64,000 bases of DNA. Source: Apoderus coryli. Its lineage: Eukaryota; Arthropoda; Insecta; Coleoptera; Attelabidae. The stretch is taken from NCBI GenBank assembly GCA_911728435.2, contig OU452206.1, positions 15,654,297 to 15,718,296 on the forward strand, in the 5' to 3' direction. Below the pieces are notes generated by a model, which was not told the DNA's origin, did no database searches, and saw only the letters and a program-made list of their open reading frames with translations. Made by a program: the position numbers and the translations under genes. Every line of letters starts with the position of its first letter. Position 1 is the stretch's first letter. Shown piece after piece: positions 44,087 through 55,220 of this stretch.

Positions 44087-46095
44087 TGAAGTATTTTTCC
44101 TGGAGTAGCCTACTCGTAGTATTCCAAATTGTTTTTACAGTTGCTTCTTTATAAATTTTTTAAAATTCTGCATGACGGATACAGATTCACCATTTTTTTA
44201 TGAACGACTTTAATCAAAAATGTTGTGAAACAAAGTTATTCATAAATCAACATAAAGTCTAAATGAAAGTTCGAATATTTAAAGTTATTCTACGTAGCTG
44301 CTTCCATTTTGCACAAGACGACTGTCCTGTACTCATCTCTTTTGATAGAATTTCACTTTTTCTTCATTTATTAACACCCTGTACATGTGATCGAAAATTT
44401 GTATATTGTAAATTGATTTCCTTGACAAGCGGAACTTTTTATAAAGAATTACTTTTTGTCGTAAAATGAAAAATAAAGAATTTATTCCTTTTCTGCACTC
44501 CATCCGCGTACATCCCGTATATTGAATTATTATTTTCTACCCTTACCTCTTATTTCGCGGTATTAAAACCACCTCGTAAATAGAACCTTTTAGTTTGTGA
44601 GAAACCAAATTAAAACACACTTTGCATGAATATCCCTGAAGTTCCCATCAAAGCCCTCTATTTCTTACTCTGACCTCCCATCTCTTTCCTTTTCCATCCC
44701 AATAAAATTTCCACCAGTCGATTTATTGTGCCTGTATATATGTATATGCCACGTGGTATTAATTCTATTGCGCTGGTTCGTTGGAAGAGTTCCACCTGGT
44801 AAAATCGATAACACCCACTTTTGCTTTCGTGTTTAGAAACAGCTAAGCAACGACAAAAAAGAACCGGTTTGCAAAACTTTTGCTATCCTGAACTTTGTGA
44901 AAAGATCTTGTTGATGCTTGTTTACAATGTTTTTTAGCGTTCACTAAAAGTATGTATCAATGTGACTTTGATCTAAATAAAATCACTCCCTGAATTCATG
45001 TTTTGCTTAAAGCAGAAGGGTTTGTTGATTTTAACTATTTGCATTTTATTTTAATTTGAAATAAATTAAATGCTTGGCAATGCGAGGCTCCCAAATTGGC
45101 TCTTACTGTATAAGGATCGATTATCCACTTTCCAAGAAACCAGTTTTTGTCTACAACAAGTTAAAAGCTTCAATCTAAGGGCTGACCTGTCGCTATCAAG
45201 TAGGACCACCGAACATTAACGGCATAGACAGATCACTTTAGCGTGGGCCTTTATTTTCATTTGATCAAAGCTTTGCCGACTGCAGCTGCAAGCAGTAAAT
45301 GAATTTGAAATTTTGAGGCATACGCGCAGACTCGATTATTTAAGCGACAGAAGTCTGTTATACGAAGACTACACGTGAATTGTTAAGATTAACAGGATGG
45401 TAATAGAATAGGTGCGACTTTAGTAGTAACAAATAAGAATTCAATATTTTACAAGGCATCGTATAAAAAGACTCAGATAACGCTCCGGGGTAAGGGGCAA
45501 CGGCAATCGGAACGTTTCGGTTGTTCTCGCGCCTTTCGACGACTGACCCTTCTATATGTCTTTAATTTTATATTGCCAGGCAGTTTTGATGAGTACTACG
45601 ACGCCTCTAGAGGTATAGTGGTTATATTGTCAGTTGAAATCGTCAATAACAATTTCGGTGGCATACATCTATCAGTTTGGCATGAGTGTATCATTATTTT
45701 AGCGAAAATAAAAGCAAATTTATATATACATATATAATTTTTTTGTAATCGCACTTAACTGCGACACTGGAAATAAACATCTCTAATCATCATCATCTTT
45801 CATTCCAATAGATAATAATAATAAGATATTAAGCCGGTATAATAAAAATGGTAATACGCCCAGAGTGCATAATGTAGTACGTTTAAAATACTCATTGTTT
45901 GTTTGATTAAGCAACTACTTGATCACCTATATATATATATATTGGATTTGTCATATTCTCTTTCATCCATCTTTCGTCTCTCGGTGGTTTACAAATATAA
46001 GCCTCATTTTCAACTAACATTAAAAAATTGATATTATGTGTTAAATAGTTTGAAATGCCATATATTATACATAGATTTGTAACTAATATCCTATA
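44087..46095. other. No gene recognised; one dispersed repeat
   Basis: Contains 44524-44588, the second copy of the repeat at 14786-14843. The rest is AT-rich, with GC-balanced patches near 45180-45330 and 45480-45560 that show no coding similarity. Confidence 0.5.
44524..44588 (+). repeat. Dispersed repeat, copy 2
   Basis: Counterpart of 14786-14843 in the same orientation. Confidence 0.5.
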
Positions 46096-46125
46096 CCTGA
46101 GGAAGGCAAAAACATGCCGAAACGT
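46096..46125 (+). ncRNA. Hammerhead-like motif, divergent
   Basis: CTGAGGA, extra A, stem GGC/GCC with an 8-nt AAAAACAT loop, then GAAACGTC. Position 7 of the core is G, which is tolerated. The layout is that of the other Penelope-type motifs, but the sequence is a separate subtype. Confidence 0.45.
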
Positions 46126-46272
46126 CAAGAAGAGGAAGGAAGAGAAAAAAAAAATAATAATAAGGAAAAAAACGTTTTGATATAAAACACTTAAAACTAA
46201 ATTGTTGAATTTTTAATATAGAACCAACATATAAATAAAAGTCGTCTACTCCACAATATTCACTTATACGTA

Positions 46273-47902
46273 CAGGGTGTCATAGAAAAAAGTACATTGC
46301 ATAGTGCCACACAATATAGGACACTAAAATTAGAAAAAAAGTTCCCATGAACACGGGTCCGCAAGGCCTTCGGTTAAAAGTTACGGGGTATTGAATTTTA
46401 ATTTTTTTGTTGGGTTTTTTTGAATATCTTTAGCCAGAGACGCAAGAGATGGATAAAATGTGGTATACAGGGGTTTTTTTATCATGCTAAATTCAAATAT
46501 GATCTTAGTTTTGTGATTACTGATAGAGGGCGCTACATACAGGGTTCCATCCCTATTGAATCGGTCGTAACTTTTTTTCTATACACTGTATGTCATTTTC
46601 GACTGAAAAAATTTGTTATCCCTTTTGTTATACTTAAGAGAGGTATACCTTGTCCAAGTCGCTAGAAGCAATGGTTCCAGTACAAATGCATCTAAAAGCC
46701 GACAATGCACGCAAATTATTCAAAAAGCGCCAAAGTAACCTTTGCAAAAACAATGATAAATACTTCAACAATTACATTATAATGGTATGATGAAAAATAT
46801 GATTAATTAAAACAAAACATTAAGTTTTTAGAAGATGTTCAAATTGTTGCCCTTGTACTTCAATATATGTTTCCATTCTCCTTCTTAATGATTGACGGCA
46901 TCTTTGAAATATTCCTGGGTTATTACGAAATCTATCTGCCGATTCCATAATTCTTATCCATAATTGTTCTTCATTATGTATTTCTACTGCATAAACTTAA
47001 TTTTTCATAAATCCCCAAAATGAAAAATCGAGGGGATTAAGGTCGGGACTACGAGCTGGCCAGGGCACAGGCCCCCCTCGACAAATCCACGTATTTCCAA
47101 ATCTCCTGTTCAAATATTCTCTTGCCACTCGAGAAAAGTGAGCTGGCGCAGTACACCTGTCAATGTCAGTTTGATGAGGATTTTCATCACTCCAATGGTG
47201 CATGTTATGTAGGTTCAGAATACCATCACGGCTAAAACCAGCTTCGTCAGTAAACAAAATTGATGAAATAATGTTTTGTCTTTGATTTTGCAACCATTCG
47301 CAAAATTGTACACGAGGAAAAAAGTCATGTTCCAATAGTGAATGAATTTTTTGGAAATGATATGGGCACAAAACACCTCTAACAATTATTACATTAGTTT
47401 GACAAATGTCATTATGACACATTTAATTTTTATTTATCATTGTTTTTGCAAAGGTTACTTTGGCGCTTTTTGACTAATTTGCGTGCATTGTCGGCTTTTA
47501 GATGCAATTGTACTGGAACCATTGCTTCTAGCGACTTGGACAAGGTATACCTTTCTTAAGTATAAAAGAAGGGATAACAATTTTTTTCAGTCGAAAATGA
47601 CATACAGTGTATAGCAAAAAAGTTACGACCGATTCAATAGGGTTGGAACCCTGTATGTAGCGCCCTCTATCAGTAATCACAAAACTAAGATCATATTTGA
47701 ATTTAGCATGATAAAAAACCCCTGTATACCACATTTTATCCATTTCTTGCGTCTCTGGCTAAAGATATACAAAAAACCCAAAAAAAAAAAATTAAATTCA
47801 ATATCTTTTAACCGAACCCCGTGTTCATGGGAACTTTTTTTCATATTTTAGTGTCGTCTATTGTGTGGCACTATGCAATGTACTTTTTTCTATGTCACCC
47901 TG
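46273..47902 (-). mobile_element. Mariner-like element with ~480-bp inverted repeats
   Basis: The left repeat 46273-46762 and the right repeat 47431-47902 are reverse complements over nearly their whole length, with scattered differences and small indels. Both start cagggtg(t)catag-like and are bordered by TA (46271-46272 and 47903-47904). The ~670-bp centre holds a DDE transposase remnant on the minus strand. Long inverted repeats of this size are unusual for Tc1/mariner relatives. The open frames at 46420-46665 and 47528-47743 are mirror images of each other within the repeats and probably have no function. Confidence 0.9.
46826..47422 (-). pseudogene. DUF4817-related transposase with two deletions
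   Basis: Starting at 47422, just inside the right repeat, the frame reads GVLCPYHFQKIHSLLEHDFF, PRVQFCEWLQNQ and the first catalytic block ILFTDEAGFSRDGILN. It continues to HHWSDENPHQT. There it jumps to RCTAPAHFSRVAREYLN, where the usual text is DGAPAHF; about 60 codons including the second catalytic Asp are deleted. The third block follows: WPARSPDLNPLDFSFWG. After a frameshift near 46997 the C-terminus AVEIHNEEQLWIRI, NNPGIFQRCRQSLRRRM, EVQGQQFEHLL is intact to the stop at 46826. The N-terminal HTH is absent. Clearly non-autonomous. Confidence 0.85.
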
Positions 47903-48229
47903 TATAATTGAACAGTCAGTGCCATACATGTTTCAAGGTCTTGAACCTCATCATCAGGGGCTTTATATAATTTAGAAAACTTGTAATTTTGAACATTTAT
48001 TTAATTGATTGCTTAAAATTATTAAGTCTGTAAAATAATTTAATGATATTATAATACGAACTATATCGAGAGCATTACTTACCACATTGTGGACAAAGAT
48101 TTTTATATAAAAATTAAACTTATTTAGTGGGAATGCATGAGATAATCAATCGAAATCACACATTCACATTTCCTTAGTCCTTTTTTGCGTTTTTTACGCA
48201 TATTAATGCGTTAATATTTTTAATTAATA

Positions 48230-49355
48230 ATAATGATAATAATATTTATTTCATAATTATGTTATAAGAACATAAAAAGAAACACGTCATATACACACAA
48301 TAAGAAACAATATCAATTTACATAGAAAAATAGTCATCCAGTGAATATGGTTCTAATTCTAACAGTATTTTTCTGGTTTCCCTCTTAAATATTTTTGCAC
48401 TTGTAAGACATTTAATGTTGTCTGGCAAACCATTGAACATTTTAATACACATGTAATGTGGGCTACCTTCAAAGAGTGTCAGGCGATGTATCGGATAGTT
48501 AATGTTTACTGTTCTTGTGTTGTATTGATGACTTACTCTTGTGTCAAATCTACACTTGTTTTTAAAAAAGAACATTAAACAGTCGTAAATATAAAGCCCA
48601 TAAACTGTCATTATACCCTCTCTTTTAAACACTCCCCTACATGAGCTACCATGTGACATATTTGTGATAATGCGCACGGCTCTCTTTTGCGCAACAAAGA
48701 TGGTTTGAACACTGCTATCTTTGCCCCAAAAAATTAAACCATATCTCAGAATCGATTCGAAGTTTGCGAAATACATGATTTTAAGTGCCTTCTGAGTCAT
48801 ATATCTTCCAATCACTCTGATTGCATAACTAACCGTGTTTAGCCTTTTTACCAATTTATTTGTATGCGAAGACCAATCTAAGTTCTGGCTCAGATGTTTG
48901 CCTAAAAGCTTAGTATTCTCCTGAAGTTCGACGCGACCGCCACCCAACAAGAAAAAAAAATCTTCGGGAATTTTGATTCTCGAATTTTTGGTTCTAAAAA
49001 GTATAACATTTGTTTTATCTTCATTTAATAGTAACTTATTTTGTGACAGCCACGCCATAACTCTCTCAAAGAACACATTGGCTTCCCTAAATAATGTCGG
49101 CAAGTCACCCGAACCTAGAACCAGATTGGTGTCATCAACAAAACTCACAAGGCTCATGTTCTCGTTACACAATATAGAACTCAAATCATTCAAAAAAATG
49201 ATGAACAAGAGAGGTCCCAGAACACTACCCTGAGCGATTCCGACGTCACTACACTCAACAGTGGAAGCATCCAAAACACCATCCTTAAGAAGGTGAACTG
49301 TTTGCAGCCTATCATTTAAATATGATTTAAACCATATTTGTGCGTTTCCTCGTAA
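48230..49355 (-). pseudogene. Jockey/CR1-like RT with 3' tail
   Basis: The minus strand reads IWFKSYLNDRLQTVHLLKDG, then an open frame of 318 codons from 49274. It includes GIAQGSVLGPLLFIIFLNDL, the catalytic SFVDDTNLVLGSG (near 49140), WLSQNKLLLNEDKTNVILF, LLGKHLSQNLDW and YFANFESILRYGLIFWGKDS. The C-terminal part gives KMFNGLPDNIKCLTSAKIFK and ends PYSLDDYFSM with a stop at 48318. The YxDD box reads FVDD and GVPQG reads GIAQG; both are conservative. The copy is cut at 49355 on its 5' side. On its 3' side it runs into a TAA/ATT-rich tail near 48230. The C-terminal half looks undamaged. Confidence 0.9.
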
Positions 49356-50669
49356 TTAAAGGTTTTTTAAATTTGAATTACTTTGTAATTATTATTGTCA
49401 CCATGCGGTTGTAGAAATAGGCTGATTAATTATTCTTATGACAATCAAAAACTTCAGAAAATTGATATTGACATTAGGATGATAATTAACAAAAGGAACA
49501 ATTTCAATTACAATACCTAATGTTCAAAGTTAAAAGGGGATAAGATGGTCGAGATATTATTATAGCTAACTGAACTGAACCTTTTTCGTATGTTGAACTA
49601 ATTAATAAAGAGAAGAAAGGCAGAAGAAGTGAAAAACCTATATTTCTAGGCAGACTGTAAAATAGAACCAACACCCCAAGGAAACTGAAAAAAAAAAGTT
49701 GTTCTATTCTGTCAATTTCAGTTACCCCGGCTATTGTAATGCCACACTTCGCCAATCCGCCACATTCACACATCTTTGATCTGTTACTTCATTTTTTAAA
49801 AACACGTGTTGTCTATTTTCTTACTCGAAACATTTCCACCATCCATGCTCTTTGATACGATCTTTATAAAACCTATTGTTGTTTGTACCCTTCACAAAAG
49901 ACCTAAACCTCCCAAACACCTGTTATTGTTGTGGGAGCCAAAGATCGTATACGAAATGAAAATAAAAAGTTGCAAATGTAACAATGACAGGGTAGGCGTT
50001 ACAACTTTTATTTTCTTTCACAACTTTATGCAATACACGTGTATACAGGGATATCCACGCAATTCGTTGATTAAAAGCTTACGGACAAGTCCTTTGTTTA
50101 GCAATTTGTTATTTGGAACTTGAGGGTTTGACAAAAAATTAAATTTCACCTTATACGACTTTCTGTTATACCGGAAGTAGTCACTATGAGTGGGTTTGCC
50201 CGGACCCTGCATATTTGATGCTCATAAACATGCAGACCGAAAGGAAGCCTACACAAGTTTGAACAATTTTTGAGGCATTACCATGAGAACGAAATTTTCA
50301 GGCTAGTATTGGCTAAAGCTATAGTCTAAATTATTGATAAACATATTATTATCATATTTGGGGTGAGAGCACATTATCTCAAAAAATCTCACTTACTTGA
50401 CACAAATGAGATCGTGTTTTGACTAGCACAAAATGTGATGTGATATTTTTAGCAAAAGGCGTAAATTTTGACTACGTTGGCTTCAGTTACACGCATTTTT
50501 TGAGGAAGAGAAGCTTAAAAATAAGATTATGCTTCTAGATTTTTGGGAAATACTGAATGAAGGACCAAGAATTCTGCAAATTACTTCCAGTATGTTATAT
50601 GAACTTTTTTTATCACAAATGACCTCTATCATCACATTTTGGACCATGCCTTATGAGACACCCTCTATA
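49356..50669. other. No gene recognised
   Basis: Transposon-like termini at 50057 (tacagggatatcc) and 50649 (atgagacaccctctata) may bound a noncoding element of about 0.6 kb, but they pair poorly. Frames of 60-105 codons (49504-49773, 49806-50123) lack motifs. Confidence 0.45.
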
Positions 50670-51218
50670 CAGGGTGTCCCTTCTCAATTGGAAAAAACTT
50701 CTGGGGCATATTGAGGAACCATAGACAAGCAGTTTGAAATAAGAGACTGATGTCCGGAAGTGCATAGTTAACCATGCACTTCCGGACATCAGTCAGTGTG
50801 ATTTAGATAGATTTTTTAAAATGTCAAGAACTGCAAACTTCAATAGAAGCTTTTTTAAATTAAATTGAGATTATGTATACCATTCCAGAGCACACATTTC
50901 TTTTTTAAATTGAAATTACTTAATACTGTGGGTCATTCTTGTTGTTGAAAAAATTTCGCGAATGTCAATTCCATTTAGTTTTTCTAAATCTAAAATCTGA
51001 CGTAGAATCCAAAAATGTAATACTCGTAATATATACGGTGTTCTATTTAAAATAACAAAGTCTCCATCAACTTCCGATATAACCGGAAGTGTTATGCGGT
51101 TGCTGTTATGTTATTTGAGTAGACCATATTCGACAATACAAATACCGAAATTTTCGAAATTCAATTCAAGGTAGTCTCTGAAATATTCTAAAGGATCGTC
51201 ACCATAGGACACACCCTG
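50670..51218. mobile_element. 549-bp MITE with TA flanks
   Basis: Starts cagggtgtcccttctcaatt after TA (50668-50669) and ends aggacacaccctg before TA (51219-51220). The first ~72 bp recur at 62812-62883. Inside is a perfect hairpin at 50747-50792. No coding capacity. Confidence 0.75.
50747..50792. repeat. Perfect 19-bp hairpin inside the MITE
   Basis: ctgatgtccggaagtgcat (50747-50765) is followed, after an 8-nt loop, by its exact reverse complement (50774-50792). Related ccggaag words recur near 50172 and 51083. Confidence 0.9.
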
Positions 51219-51532
51219 TATATGTTATGTAGATTGTAATAAATTCGTGAACATTTTTAAACGTTTGTTTTTCTACATTCAACAGTTTAAATATGAAGTT
51301 TTATTATGTATAAATAAGTCAATACAATCAACTTACAAAGGAGATTCTATAAGATCACTGGACTCAATATTTTAAGCTTCCATTTCTAACAAGTTGAATT
51401 GTTGATTAGCCAAATATGATTCAAACCATCTGCTAGCACCACCTCAAGGCCTCAAGCTTGTGTAACAATTTATCTACAAAGTATTATGTAATATCAAATG
51501 AGTATTATTGTTATGCAGGTCCCTGTAAATAC

Positions 51533-51706
51533 CAGTGGCGGTTGGTCCATAAAGGCACGTGCCCTACCTAAAACCTGAAGTAGAAAAAATAATTTTAGAT
51601 TTTATACTTCGCACCAGACCAGTGTAATTTCGTTAGAATTCCCTATAAAATTTTTATTTCCACCTTGTTGTGCTCCACCTCTTTCAGACCTCACGAGCCG
51701 CCACTG
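51533..51706. mobile_element. hAT-type MITE, 174 bp
   Basis: The ends cagtggcggttggtcc and the complement of cagtggcggctcgtga form inverted repeats. gtaaatac is duplicated exactly on both sides (51525-51532 and 51707-51714). An 8-bp target duplication is the hallmark of the hAT superfamily. Noncoding. Confidence 0.85.
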
Positions 51707-51714
51707 GTAAATAC

Positions 51715-52410
51715 ACACTTCTCTTTGTACCAAGTTTTCTTAAAAATAAAAAAATAAATAAAAATAAGCCATCACAATCACACGATAAAATGTGTATAAA
51801 ATAAAACACATCGATAAATATGTATTTTGCTTATGTAACACACTGATTCTCTTTTATGCCAGCCAATCGCTCTACTCTACAACATTATTTATAAAATGTG
51901 TGGCGGCAGGATGGAACTTGGTCGGGCCTGGCATTGAACATAATTTCCAATATAATCACAAAATAGCATCACACTAGCAGCAACTGAGCAGATTTTTAGG
52001 AAGGTTTTTTACTTTTATAATGCGCCTCAGTGTCGGCGTTTAAAATTAGAAAAATTACACTATGTTTATTGCAATATCAGACAAATTTTATCTTTTGTTC
52101 TTCAGTAGAAATTAGAATCACGGAAACCGTCAATCCTGATCAGCGTAGAATGCTACATTTTGTATAAAAACAAATCGAAGCAAATATGTTTTATTTTAAA
52201 TTATAAATCCCTTAAGTAATAATTTTGGTACGCCCATGGTCACCAAACACGGAGAGACAAAGAGAGCATTTGTGATACCTGAAAAAATTATCCAAACAAT
52301 CTTAACAATCGATCGTGATTCGAATTGCGCGCCACTTGTAGTGTCATGATTTGACATTAAAAAAAATGACTGTTCGTTAGTAGACAGCAGTAGACTACAG
52401 TCAATTAAAA
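51715..52410. other. No gene recognised
   Basis: AT-rich flank leading into the retrotransposon remnant. The frame at 51792-51977 shows no motif. Confidence 0.5.
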
Positions 52411-53673
52411 AGGAGACCCTAGCAATTACAGGCCAATTTCAATATCTTCAATTTTCGGAAAGGTCTTTGAGAAAATCCTAAGCAGAAGTTTAGCTAATTA
52501 TTTTGAAAAAAATAAACTTTTGAATATGTCCCAATTTGGATTTAGACACGGACGATCAGGCTGTCTCAAAACTGGTTGAGCATATTGTTGAGGGCATCGA
52601 AAACAAGACTCAGGTGGGTTTGACTCTTTGTGATTTGAGTAAAGCTTTCCATTGCGTGTCTCATGGATTTCTGGTGGCAAAATTTGAGAGGGATTGCTTT
52701 GAAATTGTTAAAATCATATCTTTGTGGTAGACAACAACTGGTGCGCCTTGCGGGTTCTGTCTCTGATCTTTAGCCAGTGAGTACAGGTGTCCCTCAGGGC
52801 TCTGCACTGGGTCCATTGTTATTCATAATTTTTATTAATGATTTTCCCAATTATTTGAGGTCCTATGAATCGATACTTTATGCTGACGATTCAAATGTTC
52901 TGGCGACTCATAAGAATGTGGAGATTCTGAAAGTGATGATGACGATCTCAGAGAATAAAGCAGATGAATGGTTTCGCCAAAATTTTTTAAAATTAAATAT
53001 AGAAAAAAATCAAAATATCATTTTTTCAGCAAACACTAACATATCTAGAGGTCACTCAGTTAAGTTTCTCGGAATTACTCTGGACGACCGTTTGACATGG
53101 GCACAGCACGTCCATATGGTTTTGGGTAGGCTCTCTAATGGTGTTTTTCTCCTGCGGAGATTGGTGCCGGTTGTGGATAGGTGGTGTGCCTTGGCAATTT
53201 ATAATTCGTTATTCCATTCGCATATAAGTTATGGTGCATATCTGTGGGGTAACTGCTCGACTTCAATCAATGTATTTCGTATGCAAAAGAAGGCGGTGCG
53301 TATCGTTGTAGGTGCGGGATGCCTGGATCATTGCAGACCAATATTTAAGCAGTTGGGCATTATGTCAATGCCCAATATTTACATATACCAGCAGGTGCTT
53401 GAAATTCATAAAAATAGAAACAAGTTTTCAAGTAATTCAGATTGCCATTCTTACTTAACTCGGCGTGCTGACGACATCAGGGTTCCTGTATTTAGAATTG
53501 GTTTGTCAGGGAAGAACTCTCTGGATGTTAGCCTATATAATAAATTACCAAGCTCTATTAGAATTTTACCTTTTAACAGATTCAAACAAGCTGTGAAAGC
53601 TTATTTTAAGTTTGAATGTTTCTATAATGTACAAGAGCAGCCGCAGTTCGTAAAATGCGTACGCAAAGGTTAA
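52411..53673 (+). pseudogene. Jockey/CR1-like reverse transcriptase
   Basis: Begins KGDPSNYRPISISSIFGKVF and SQFGFRHGRS. After frameshifts it gives KTQVGLTLCDLSKAFHCVSH (Asp of RT block 3 present). From 52777 a 298-codon frame reads TGVPQGSALGPLLFIIFIND, the catalytic YADDSNVLATHK (near 52880), WFRQNFLKLNIEKNQNIIF, LGITLDDRLTWAQHVHM, YNSLFHSHISYGAYLWGN and RMQKKAVRIVVGAGCLDHCR. The C-terminal YNKLPSSIRILPFNRFKQAV follows. The ends are cut: no endonuclease upstream, and a transposase fragment starts immediately after. Closely similar in layout to the copy at 59315-60377 (both have HCRP after the Arg-rich block), so these are one family. Confidence 0.9.
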
Positions 53674-53931
53674 TTGACTCAAGAGCTCAAGCCGGAAGAC
53701 GATGGGCAACGAAGAGTGTTTCTTGATAGGATTTTGTAACAACGACAATTGGATGCTGACTTTTCGACGAAAATCATCTTTAGTGACGAGGCCCATGTTC
53801 AACTTTGTGGCTTCGTTAATCGACAAAATTTGCGCATTTGGGGTTCCGAAAATCCACGAGAGATTGTTGAGAAATAGATGCATCCAAAGAGCGACATTCA
53901 GTGCAGACTACCAAGTAGTGGCCTGTTTAGC
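53662..53931 (+). pseudogene. DUF4817-type transposase fragment
   Basis: One frame with two stops reads LTQELKPEDDGQRRVFLDRI, stop, QRQLDADFSTKIIFSDEAHV (first catalytic Asp), QLCGFVNRQNLRIWGSENPR, EIVEK, stop, MHPKS. This is the centre of the mariner-like transposase with the usual text KIIFSDEAHFxLxGYVNKQNxRIW. It abuts the RT remnant that ends at 53673. The frame is lost after MHPKS. Confidence 0.8.
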
Positions 53932-53994
53932 TAAACCGAAGGACAAAAACAGACGAAACACACATAATATACAACTAAGAATATGATGACATGC

Positions 53995-54290
53995 TCCCTA
54001 AATTTATTGAGTAAATGTCGATGAACTCTTTTTTTTTTTAAATTCCTGCAAACTCGTAGAACTTCATATTTCAATCGTAACCCATTGATAATGCGTGTAA
54101 CGTTATATGAGAAGGACCTTTTAAATAGTTCCTTGAAATGAGTTGGTGGAGTCAGGGTACCCTTAAATCTAATATTTAAATTGTGCACATCAGTCTGAAA
54201 TTTTATTCTAGAATAAAGGTAGGGCGGTGTTTTATTGAATATAATATTGAAGCACAAACATGCACAGTGAGGATAACGACGATTTTTCAT
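53995..54290 (-). pseudogene. Non-LTR ORF2 C-terminal tail
   Basis: The minus strand reads PPYLYSRIKFQTDVHNLNIR, FKGTLTPPTHFKELFKRSFS and YNVTRIINGL, then a Lys/Arg-rich end. The same pattern is found at 15640-15777 in a copy that also has the preceding RT connection domain, which supports the identification. No RT palm lies upstream (above 54290), so the copy is strongly 5'-truncated. Confidence 0.65.
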
Positions 54291-55220
54291 TTAAAACACC
54301 CTTTACAAGACGTTAAAAGTTATACGAACCGCTACTGATACAACCACAAGCCTATTTTATCGACCTTCTAATAAACATGAATAGACATAGACAGGTGGTT
54401 GTTAGATACACATTTTTTTCAGTACAGGTGCTGGCTACGTGTACCTAACAGATGACGGAACATTTCAAAGAATACAATAAAAAAAATTAATAAAGAAAAA
54501 CGCGGGATGAAATCAAAATTCATAAGAAAAACATAGGATGTAGTTGCTTAAGCGAAAATCTATTTTTATATCGTTAAAAACATTATGAACTGTGACATGA
54601 ATATTAAACAGTCCTCGGTTTTGTTTTTAAATTGACTAAATATAAAATATTCAACACCCTTAGGTACAACTTTTAATTAAAAAAAAAAAAAGTTGTGATA
54701 CTTTTGTTTTTCTTTCAATTAAGAAGTCAATGGCAACAACCATAATGAAAATCAACAAAGCAAGATAATAAAATCAACCAGCAAGATTATAAAGTTATGT
54801 TAATAACAATAATTCAAAGATAACCCGAAATTAATTATCAAAACTGTCATCAAAATGAATCCGAACAAAAAACCCGCTCGCCTGTTACTTCTCTCCATTC
54901 CGACTACATAATAATTTGATACCAGCGCGCAAAATTATAAATTAGATCCGCACCATAAATTGCATATATCTTTCGTAGAACAATGACTAATGGTCTGCAT
55001 ATGCAAAATAAAAGTATTAACCGAACAGCAATGGTTGTGGAAATATAAATGATAATTAGAAGCTACTAAATAGGAATGGGTTCTAAGAGTTTAACGGGTG
55101 CTACTTACATATTTTTTGCTCTACATAATTGTTTATATCCTTCATCATCTGCATCACAAGTCATTCCAAAATGGAATTTTTCCACAATGACTTAAGACAT
55201 CTATAATAATTCTTCTGCAC
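54291..55220. other. No gene recognised
   Basis: AT-rich; no terminal repeats or motifs found. Confidence 0.5.

Larger units (their letters stand above)
46220..47957 (-). repeat. Penelope-type 3' end split by a transposon
   Basis: The minus strand starts with the hammerhead-like motif (47957-47921: CTGATGA, extra T, GAGGT/ACCTT, GAAACATGTATGGC). It is then cut by the element 46273-47902 and resumes at 46270 with ttgtggagtagacgactttt. Joined, the order of parts equals the copy at 28916-29000, so the transposon landed inside a Penelope tail. Confidence 0.75.

Noticed and set aside
46420..46665. 81-codon open frame, nearly repeated on the minus strand at 47528-47743
   Set aside because: Both lie in mirror positions inside the long inverted repeats of one transposon. 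The similarity follows from the repeat and no domain is recognisable.
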